A DNA stretch of 64,000 nucleotides from Scenedesmus sp. ARA3 (lineage: Eukaryota > Chlorophyta > Chlorophyceae > Sphaeropleales > Scenedesmaceae). Under the pieces are notes generated by a model that saw only the letters and a list, made by a program, of their open reading frames with translations, searched no databases and had not been told where the DNA came from. Location: positions 4,969 to 68,968 of the forward strand of contig RWJK01001243.1 of the NCBI GenBank assembly GCA_004335835.1. Direction: 5' to 3'. Positions within the stretch are counted from its first letter, which is position 1. Every line of letters begins with the position of its first letter. The position numbers were made by a program, and so were the translations under genes. Of this stretch, positions 21,340 to 32,475 are shown piece after piece.

Positions 21340-22724
21340 TCAGCATGCCCACACTCCTTCAACTGCAGCTGGCAGCTCCACAGTCACCTCCTCCATCACC
21401 CCAACCCGCTGCAGCACCCGCACACCCTTGCCTGACGGCGGCGCAGCAGGGAACTGCCGACCACGCAGCACAACAGGGCTGAAGCACACCATCTCAACAG
21501 GCTTAGGACTCCCTTTAAACATGAAGGAGCCTAGCCAGCTGCACTCAACAGGCACTGCTGCTGCTGCTGGTGCTGCTGCTGCTTGGTGTGCATTGTCCGG
21601 TGTGCCGTCAATGACTGCAGCCAGGCTGCTGCTGCTGCTGGTGGTGAGCGTGCTGCTGCTGCGCCAGTGCTGCAGGATGCTTGCAGCCAGGGCTGTGTCA
21701 GTCACCACTTGGCCACCATGCGCTGCTGCGTCAGCATACCTGCAGGGCAGCAGCGCAGCACAGCAGATATCAGCCGAAGTGTTGACATTACACGCCAAGG
21801 TGAAGCAGCAGCCTAAAAGGTGGCACACTGCAAGTTGGTTAACATAGTAGTGCAACAAAGTTCAAGGAGCTTGCCACAACACTTTGCACCCCCTGCCGAT
21901 GCAGCTCTCAGCTGGACCGCCTGCATGCATGTTGCATAGGCTGCATTGCTTCACTGAAAAACCCTGCGCACCTGGCTGCTCTGTTGACAAAGCCGGCATG
22001 GTAGTCAGCCCTGCACCCAGCGCAGCAGACACCGCACAGAGCAGCAGCACAAACAAGACTCTGTTCAGCAAGTTGGTGAACGCGCAGCAATACTAGGACA
22101 CAGTAGTGGCAGACATTGGTACAGGATCAAGAACGCACTTACAACGAACAGGAAGAAGGCAATAGCTCGGACAGCACCAGCACCGCCACCAGCAGCACTG
22201 CAGCACCATCGCCAACAGCAGCAGCAGCAGTACTAAGGCCTCTCACCTGCCAAGGTGGTCAGGCAGGATGCATGTCGGCACACCCTCAGCAAGACCCATC
22301 TTGAACCTGCGGCGGTGGCAGCAGCAGCAGCGGCAGCAGCCGCAGCAACATCATGTGCCTTAGACACAGACACAGACACAACACAACAATATTCCCTGCT
22401 TGTTTGTCTCTGTGTGCGAAGGCAGCACCACCACACGTGCTTGCATGGTCAAACCCAGACCAAACGGCGCTTGGGGCCTGCATGCCACCTGGAATTCCTG
22501 AACAGTGCCGGCCTTTGCTGGCTAAGCAGAGCTGCCCGCCTGCTGTGGGTGTTGATGTCAACAGCATGTTGCCAACAATAGGCATTGCCACACTAATCCT
22601 GGGTGTGCACACCCACCGCGGCCCCCTGAAGACCAGCCGCCCCGCTGCGTCCAGCTGCACGCCGAAGGCGGGGAAGCGCAGCAGCTCGTAGGGGAGCGGC
22701 AGGTACAGCGACGCCTCCTGCAAC

Positions 22725-22761
<37 letters not shown>

Positions 22762-24639
22762 GTTATAAGGCTGGAAGGAGGCATGAGCGCCTATAGCTTC
22801 TGCTAAAACCGTTGCTGACAACGATGCTGCCTGCAACCAGGAGAACCCCATGCTGCTGCTGCATCCGCCACATTCAATGCAGTGCTCTGTGCAGACACGC
22901 ACATCCACAGCTACTGCTGCACCCGTTACACACCCAACAACACCCAACACACTCCCTCGGCACACCCATTGCACACTCGTTACACACCCAAGACACACCC
23001 GTATCAAACCCGTATCACACCCTCTCACCTGCACTCTGAGGCACCACGCTGTTGCTGCAGCCGGTGTGGTGAATGCACCACATCCACATTACTCAAGGCG
23101 TAAAGTACCAAAAATACTCGAATCATGCCCAATGCAACAACCCTCACCTGCGATGTGAGGCACCACGCTGTTGCTGCAGCCGGTGTGGTGAATGCACCAC
23201 ATCCACATTACTCAAGGCGTAAAGTACCCAAGATACTCAATCACGCCCAATGCAACAACCCTCACCTGCACTGTGAGGCACCAGGCTGCTGCTGCAGCTG
23301 GTGTGGTGAATGCTGCCAGGTAGCGCAGCTCCAGGCACAAGCCCTGAGAGACATCAATAAGTTCATGCACTGCTGCTCCTCTTGTACGCTCTCACCTGCA
23401 CTGTGAGGCACCACGCTGCTGCTGCAGCTGGTGTGGTGAAAGCTGCCAGGTAGCACCACTCCAGGCACAAGCCCTTAGATGCATACTGCTGTTCATGCCT
23501 GCTACATCCTCTATGTACCCTCTCATCTGCACTGTGAGGCACCACGCTGCTGCTGCAGCTGGTTTGGTGAAGGCACCACATCCGCATTACTCAGGGCGTA
23601 AATGACTCAATCACGCCCAATGCAACACCCTCTCACCTGCACTGTGAGGCACCATGCTGCTGCTGCAGCTGGTGTGGTGAAGGCGGCCAGGTAGCGCAGC
23701 TCCCCTGCCTGTGCGCGAATGAGGTAGCTGCCTGGGAAGTGCCGCAGCAGCTGCAGCATCATACGGTGCAGCGCCACGTGCACAGACCTGCGGCAGTACA
23801 GCAGCAGCAGCAGCAGCCAAGGAGGAACCAGAGGCAGGGGAGGCAGACAGTGTAAAGCAGCGGGCCGCAGGTTTATCGCGGCAGCATACTTGGTGTACAG
23901 GCAGTGTGCAGGCAGATATACGGCCATGTACAAATTTGTTATTCGTTCACCTTGCCCGCGCAGGGTGGCCTGACAGCTGCCCCAAACCCTCTACAAGATG
24001 CTGTTATCACTGCACTCAAGCCCCTGCTCATAAGCAACACTCTGCAAACTGTCGGCTCACCTGGCCAGCGCAGGGTGGCCTGACAGCTGCGCCACTCCCT
24101 CCACAGCAGCAAACACAATGCTGACCTCAGGGAAGCGCAGCAGCCCAGGACCCTGCATCAGCCGGCCATCAGCAGACGCTGCTGCAGCAGCAGCATTCAC
24201 AGCAGCCTGGCCCTGTGGTTGTCCAGGACTCGCCATGGCTGGGCGTGCTGCTCCTGTAAGTGAGAACATTGCGAGGCTGCTTGCTATGCTGCTGGCTGTT
24301 TCAAGGCTGCTGCGGGGTTTCTGCTGCTGCTGCTGCTGCTGCACTGGTGACATGACACGTGACGCGTCTGCAGCTGGGGTGCTGGTTGCTGCTGCTGCTG
24401 AGGTGTTGTCAAGTGTGCTGCCGCCGCCGCTGCTGCTGCGGCGCACGGAAGGTGAGGCGCTTCTGGCCCTACTTGGGCTGCGCGTGTAGGTTGGTGCGGC
24501 AGGCACTGCAGCAGCAGCAGCAGTGCTGCTGTCCAACACTGGTATGCTACTGATGTCCGAGGTTTGGCTGCTGTGGTTTGTGATCTGGCTAGGCGCAGCA
24601 CGCGGCTCCTGCAGGCAAGTTGGGGTGCCGGGCCTGAAC

Positions 24640-24685
<46 letters not shown>

Positions 24686-27600
24686 GACTGCTGAGTGTGC
24701 CAGCAGCATCTGCTGCTGATGCTGGCCAGAGTGTTGACCTGGTGACCTCCTGCTGCTGTCGTTGCACTGAGCTAGACAGCGCATTGCCCGGTGGACCACC
24801 CGCAGCAGCGGCGGCAGCAGCAGCAGCGGCGCTGGCAGCCGCAAAGGGCGACTGCCGAGCCAGCGCAGCAACGGGGCCTGTTGCTGCATAACCAGCCGTT
24901 CCAATTGCTGTTAGAGAGGTAGCAGGGCCAAACGCACTGCTGCTGCTGCTGCCGGACCCTGCTGTTGGCTGTACTGCTGCTGCTGCAGCAGCTGGTGGCG
25001 ATGGTGGGGGTGTTGGTTCTTCTGCGCCATTTTGAGGGACCATGGTGACGAGGCTTTGACCAGACCTAACAACTGGCAGCCTCCCTTTGCTGAGGGCTCT
25101 CAGTGTAAGCAGGTCCTCCTCCTTTAGGTGCTGTTGCCGCTGCCACGGCTCCCCTGCTGCTGCTGCTGCTGCTGCCCCTGCTGCTGCTGTTGGTTGTGAT
25201 AAGGTTGGTGAGAAAGGTGGCAGTGCTGGTGCTGGTGCTGATGCAGGTGACAGGGGTCCAGAGGGTGCGGCGGCGAGCAGCAGCTGCTCGGACGGTTCTG
25301 TTAGCAGCAGGGAGCTGTCTGAGGCGGCGCTGATGCTGCGAGAACTCAAGCCGGGCGCTGCACATCAACGCAGCAAACATGAAGATATGTGATGCAACGC
25401 CTGGAGTTATCGAGAGTAGTTTTGACCAAGATGAACAATGACTGGCGCACCAAAAACATGCACAAGCAATCACGCGGGTGAGCTAGGGTGACAAATCCTG
25501 ACAAATTAAGCAGCTGAAGCTGAAGCTGCAGCAATCACTGCACTGACAAATCCTGGCAGTCAAGCAGCTGCAAGAAGCAAGCCAGTCCTCACCATCAAAA
25601 TAAGCAGGGTCAATACAACGCCAATGCGCAGGCAGGGCCAGCTTGCAGCCAAACAGTGCCGCCCTGCCCACCAGGCCTGGTGACACAATCTGGTACAGCC
25701 GGATGCTTGGCGGCAGCAGCTGCAGCAGCGTGGTGATGTTCAAGCTGCTGCTGTTGCTGGTGGCTTCCAGGGGACTGGGGTTGCTGGGGTTTGCTGCTGC
25801 AGGGGTGTCCCACTCTGCAGGAGCCTCCAGCATGCTGTAGCACGACAGCAGCAGGAGGCACAGCAGATGTATCAACAGTATGGTGAGTCAGCTGCAGCAA
25901 TGCAAAGCATGCTTTCTGTTGTGATCATCGCACATTATGTGCTTTACAGCTGTTGCAGATGCGGCGCTGTAGCATGCCACAAACCCGCAGGAGCAGCACA
26001 TATAAGACCGAGCCGGCAACACCATTTGATCTGCAACCGCCAAGACAAATGAACTGCGAGAAACTACTTTTATCCAGAAGCAAAACGTGTGTTGCTGACT
26101 CACCTGTCACCATGCAGCGCTTCTTCCACCACACCCACACCAAACACGCCACTACAACGTTTTCTCGCTGCAATCGTAAGCACATTCATGTTATGTGCGC
26201 CTACCCACCTGTCAGCATGCAGCGCTTCTTCCTCCACCACACCTACTCCAAACACGCCACGCGTCAGCTGCTGCCACCAGCCGCGCGGCCGCCGCACCGC
26301 AGCCACCCTGCGGCTGCTGCTGCTGCCGCTGCTGCTGAGGCTGCCCTTGCGCCACTGCTGCTGCTGCTGCTGCTTGCTGCTGCTGACACCTAGGCCAAGC
26401 CCTACTAGGGTTAGGCTGTTGCGCCTGAGCCCTGCCAGTGCAGCAGACATTGATGGCTGCCTATTGACCATGCTTGATGTTTGCATGCCAGCCGTACTCC
26501 TGCTTGGCCGACGCCCTGCATAGCTGACATTGCCTGCAGGCAGCAGATCATCTGGCTGCTCCAGATCATAGTCAGTGGCATGCTGTGCTGCTGCTGCTGC
26601 AGCAGCAGCAGCAGCAGCAGCACCTGCAAAGCTGCCGTTGCCATTGCCAGCCAGCTGTCCTTGCAGGTACTGCTGGTACTGCTGCACCAGTCTGCCGCCT
26701 GCCTCCCCTGTCCACAGCACACACATGCTGCTGCCAGTGATAGCCACTGCTGCTGCTGCTGCTAGTGAGGATGCAGCGGTGTTTGCAGGTGCTGTTGGGG
26801 GCATAATCTCATAGCAGCCCATGTCCAAGGTGACTGCATGCTGCTGGGATGCATCAGCTGCTAAATGCGGTTTGCCATCAGCGGCGTGGAAGGAACCCCT
26901 GCAGGGGTGGAAGCGATTAGTCATGAGGAAGCAGAACACACCGCAAGGAGTTGGGCTGGGTTTGGCATGCTGCAGTAAACAGCATCCGCATCCATCGGTT
27001 CATATCAAGCTCTTTAAGATGATTGCACAGGCAGTCAACAGGGCACCTAGAGAATTCATCACTCTGTGTGTGCTTGGCACTCGCCAACATGGCAGTGGTG
27101 CACACTGCAGCCACTGATGACCACAGCCCACTCACCCTCTGCTGCTGCTGAAGATGCGGCTCAAGAAGCGAGGCGACACGCCGCCGCTGCTGCTGACGCC
27201 GCTGCCGCTGGGCCGTCTGCCTCGCTTGCTGCTGCTGTGCTTATCTTCATGCTTGCTGCTGCTGGCGTAGAGCTTGTCATAGTCGAGTCCATCTGCTGTG
27301 ATGAGCCCCAAGCGCCGCATGCCTTCCTTGACTGCTGAAAAGGTTGGCTCATCCAGCAGCACTTGGCCGCCGTTGGCTGCGTTGGACACGTCTGTTTGAT
27401 TGGATGTGGGTGGGCGGGTGGGCAGCAGAGCAAGGACACAGTGGGAAGCAGGGAGCACTCAGTTATCAATGCGCTGGTTGCAAAAATTGGCTCATGCAGC
27501 AGCACTTGACCGCCATTGGCTGCATTGGACACATCTGTCCAGCTGCAGTGGTGTGGGTGCGCAACAGCAAAAAGGATACAGGTACAATCGTGGATGAGCG

Positions 27601-28866
27601 AGTCAATTGCGCTGGCGTCTGAGTAGTATTGAGGCAGCACCTGGCCGCCATTGGCTGCTTAGAACACGCCTGTCGAGTTGTGGGAGCGTTGCGGGAGGAC
27701 AGAGTGACGATGGGCAGCAAATCAAGAAAACAGTAAAGACCAGTACAGAGGTCGCCAAGGGAGCGGCACTGGCTAGTGCTGGTTGCACTGGTAGCGCACA
27801 GATGGCAGCTGTACAAGCGCAAAAGCCAGCGTTTCTGCTGAGCGTGCTGCTGTTGCTGACCTTTGACACTTAACCAGCAGAGCACGCATGCCATATATCA
27901 AGCCACCTGGCCAACCTTCTGCATTGCAAGCGGTTAAACGCCCTCTGTTGGCATGCATTCCACGCAGCTGCGAGCTCACCTTGCGCCGTCTTGTACACAG
28001 CCGAGTTCTTCACCTCACGCCCTTTAGCCACCACGCCCGTAGCCACCCCCATGCGCACCCGCAACCCCCTGAACAGCACCCCATGCACCCCACCCTGCTG
28101 CAGCAGCTGCTGCTTCTGCCTTTGCCACAGGAGCATCAGAGCAAACATGCAGCACACCAACCCACTAGCCACCTTCTGCACTGCAGGCTGTTGCACATTT
28201 TGATTTTATGCGTTCCATGCAGCTGCAAGCTCACCTTGTGCAGTCTTGTACACAGCCGAGTTCTTCACCTCGCGCCCCTTTGTCACCACGCCAGTAGCCA
28301 CACCCATGCGCACCCTTAGCCCCCTAAACAGCACCCCATGAACCCCACCCTGCTGCAGCAGCTGCTGCTGCAGCCAGCTGTTCTCTCTCCGCTGCCGCAG
28401 CCAGCCAGGGAAAAAGCTGCCGCTGCTGCGCGCCCCATGTGCATTACTGCTGAGGCTTGCGCCACTGCCCGCACCGTCACTTTGCCAGAAAGAGTGAGAG
28501 CGCAGCTTGGGCAAAGTGTGAGAGCGCCAGGGGGACCCGGAAGCTGGCCCTGCAGTGCGCCCTGCTGCTGCTGCAGCAGCAGAGGGGTCTACAGCTGAGG
28601 CTGAGCTCCTGTCAGGACCACTGTCAGGACCAGTCTGATCAAGCTGGCTGGCAGAGACAGATGGCAGCCTGCTGTCAGGCCCACTGTCAGGACTGCTGTC
28701 AGGCCCAGCCTGCTGTGACATATGGATAGGCAGCCCTCTGGCTTCTGCAGCAGAGTCAGCTTCAAGATCTGCTGCTCCTGCTGCTGCTGCAGTGTGTGAC
28801 ATGGGGCTCAAGATGCGCAGCCAATTCAGCCCCAGCTCCATTGAAGTCCTTGAGCCAAGTGGCGCA

Positions 28867-28900
<34 letters not shown>

Positions 28901-31900
28901 GCTCTGGGCTGTGTGGCTGGTCGCTGCCGTGCCTTAGAACCCCTGCAGCTGCTGCTGCTGGTGGTGGTGATGTTGCTGCAGGGGCTGGCAGCTGCAGCTG
29001 CTGGTTGTGCAGTAGCGATGATGGGGCCTCCCATGAGTCATGGTAGGTCATTGAGGGAGGCCAGGACTGCTCCAGTAGCGCCTGCTGCACCTGCGGGGGT
29101 GTGCATAAGAACAGACAGCCATAGCGGCGCTTAGTTACACACAACATACACAAGCCACATTTGACATGGTAGGACATTGAGGGAGGCCAGGACTGCTCCA
29201 GCAGTGCCTGCTGCACCTACAGGGACGTCAGTAACAACAGACAGCACTGCGGTGCTTAGTTACACACAACATACACAAGCCACATATGACATGGTAGGCC
29301 ATTGAAAGAGGCCAGGACTGCTCCAGTAGTGCCTGCTGCACCCGCAGATATGCGAAGGCACAGCAGGTGCAGTGCTTCAGAGGTGTAACTACAAACAACA
29401 CAGACGCAATTGTAGTGACAGCAAGGCATAGCCTTCTGCAAAAGCACAACAAGAGGAACTACACTGAAAGTGCAGCTGCACCCCAAAAACTTCATTCAAA
29501 CTGTGAGCTTCACGCCGTGAAGGTCGAATGGTCATGCAGCTGCAGCACACAGGCCACCACTTTTTCCAGCTCGTGGAGGCAACACTACAACTGAAAGAAA
29601 ATGAAGCAGCGACCTCACACACTGTGAACTTCACGATGTGAGTTTTAAAGTGTGAAGTTCACACACCTGCAGCGTGAAGGCCACTGCGTCCTCCGGCTCG
29701 TAGAAGCTCACAGTGAAGCTGTCTCCCTCCTGCTCCAGCACATAGCCAACCTGGTCATACACGGCACGCTTGATCACCTGGTTGTGCAGCAGCAGAGCCT
29801 GCAGCAGATGTGCGGGGCAGGGCAGTGATTGGGCAAGGTGTTGAACTTGCGCAGGCTTAGTTTGCGTCAATGTGTGCAGGCAGAACAACGCATGCTCGAT
29901 CACTTGGTTGTGCAGCAGCAGCGCCTGCAGCAGATGTGTGCAGCAAGGCAGAACACAAACCGCAGCATGTCCAGCCATGACATGCTCTGTGGATGCAGGC
30001 GATATGCAGGGACAAAGGAGCAATCTTGAACGCTTGTAACATGCTGGGTTTGATTTGCAGCAGGGCCGCACACAAACCGCAGCATGTCCAGCCATGATAT
30101 GCTCTGTGGATGCAGGCGATATGCAGGGACAAAGGAGCAATCTTGAACGCTTGTAACATGCTGGGTTTGATTTGCTCTTTGTGCCAGTACATGTGCAACA
30201 GAAAGGCAAAGCGGAAACAGCAGTCACCCAGCAAGCATCTTAACTCAATAGCACTCAGCATCTGTGGACATTTGGGAGCAGCAAGTGCAGTCTCCACAGG
30301 TACTGGGCTAAGTAGTAATACCATCTACTGCCACTCTTGCATAGGTCTGGTGGTCGCACTTGTGAACACCAACACTTGCACCAGACCTGTGTGAGAGCGT
30401 AAGCATCAAACATGCCTGTGCCATGTGGTTGCGTGCGTCATTAGTCAGCATGGTGTAGCCCTGGTTGTGGGTTACCGTACAACCAGCAACACAGCAGAAC
30501 ACGACAATTGAAAGACAACATTGAGCATCCAGATGCATCACGACCTGCGCCATGTCGTCGGGCTCGTCATTTGTGAGCGTGTGCTTCTGGATGTTAATCA
30601 CCACACAACAGCAAGACAGTAGAGCACAAGACTATGGTGCGAACTTCCATACCTGTGCCAGGTCGTCGGACGCGTCATTAGTCAGCATTGAGTACTCCTG
30701 GATGCTGGTCACCACACAACCCACAAGACAGCCGAGAACACAATTACTGTTCACCCTTCCACACCTGCGCCATGTCGTCGGGCGCGTCATTGGTCAGCGT
30801 GGAATAACCTTGGATGTCAGTCACCACGATACTCATGCGCCCGCTGCGGGGCGGCCCCAGCGCGCGCTTGCGCTGCTGCCAAATGAGCGCCGGCAGCCGC
30901 GAGGCCTTGCGAGAGTAGGCGCGCGCCAGCTGCAGCAGCAGCAGCAGCAGCAGCAGCGGCAGCAGCAGCAACAGCGGTAGCAGCAGCAACGGCGGCAGGA
31001 GGAGCAATGGCGGCAGGAGGAGCAGCAGCGGCGGCGGCAGCAAGTGTATGTTCTGCTTGCATTGAGCAGCATGCTGGTTGCCAGATCAGCGCCGGCAGCC
31101 GTGAGGCCTTGCGGTGTAAGCGCGCACGAGCTGCGGCAGCAGCAGCAGCGGCAGCGCCGGCGGCGGCAGCGGCAGCGGCGGGTGAGGTGGTCCCCTTGAG
31201 GTGCACAGCATGCACAGCATGCAGAAAGGAAGAACAACAGCAGCAAGCATCACACAGCAGAAGAGCACTCACACAGTAGCAAGGCAGCGTCTGCTGTCAG
31301 CCAGCCTCCAATCAACCCCACACATGTGCACACAACCTAGACTGCAGCAGGCCAGGCACAAAGCAGAGCAGCAGCTGCAGGTAAGCTACAACCCCCAAAC
31401 TTCCAAAATATGCTAAATTACTCACCAGCCAGGCCATGAGTGCCACCACCAGCACAGGCACCACCACAGCCACTGCCACCCTCCATGCCACGCCTGAAGA
31501 GCCGGAGGACTGCGCTGCTGCTGCTGATGCATTGGTGCCCACCACTGTACGGCCCGACATGAGGCCTGCTGGAGCACTGCTGCCTACGGGAAGCAAATCA
31601 TTGGCGCACAAACGCGGTATTCAGCGGATAGTAAAACTGTTGTACAGGAGGTATGCACATGCGCGGTTGACAGCAGTCGTAGCGGAGACTCATTCTATAT
31701 ACAAGTGACAGGAAGCAGCGGGTGGTGGCGCAAGCCTGGCGGAAGCACCATACGGTTTGTAGGACAGTGCTGGTCCCCGTTGATTACTTGTGCTCACAGC
31801 GCTGCTGGCCTGACATGCAAGCTGCATGGCTGACACCCGGCAAAGTTGTGACACAGACACAGTAGTTGACTGCAACATAACACCCTCAGCTACACAGATG

Positions 31901-32436
31901 TGCAGTCACAGCCACCAGCAGTCCACACAGGCAGCCAGAAGTTGCCACTCAGCAGCGCTTACTTTGGCAGATGAAAGCAGCAGGCTTGGCACAGTCAAAG
32001 TACCTGGCAGCAGCCAACAACACAGGCAACAGGGCACAGCAGCAGTGGATGCTGACCTGATCAATATGCCTTGCATTATGCATGGTGACAGGACACAGAC
32101 CGCAGTTTGTATGCTGTAGACACTTGACACTGCAGCACTCGGCACAGCCTCCTGAACAGCACATTGACCCCATCTCAAAAACAGCATTCCTGCTGATCCT
32201 AGATCATGTTTGCGTCAGTGTGCATTGAGCCAAAACTTATCACTCGATGCTTCTGTCTCACAGGATGTCTCAGGTCGCTGTGGCACAGGAGCTGTGACTG
32301 GTAGTAACACCTGCACAGCACGCACCAAATGCCAGGCAGGTATGCTGCAGGGTCATATGCCTCCTGCGGCTGGGTGGGTGGCATCTGCACCAGCAGCCGC
32401 CCACACACCAACTTGGCACTCTCGGGAACATACTGC

Positions 32437-32475
<39 letters not shown>

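Noticed and set aside
23033..23700. CRISPR-like array
   Set aside because: Regular spacing of about 120 bp and similar copies, but the repeats are exon ends with splice donors in a eukaryotic intron and the spacers are themselves related.
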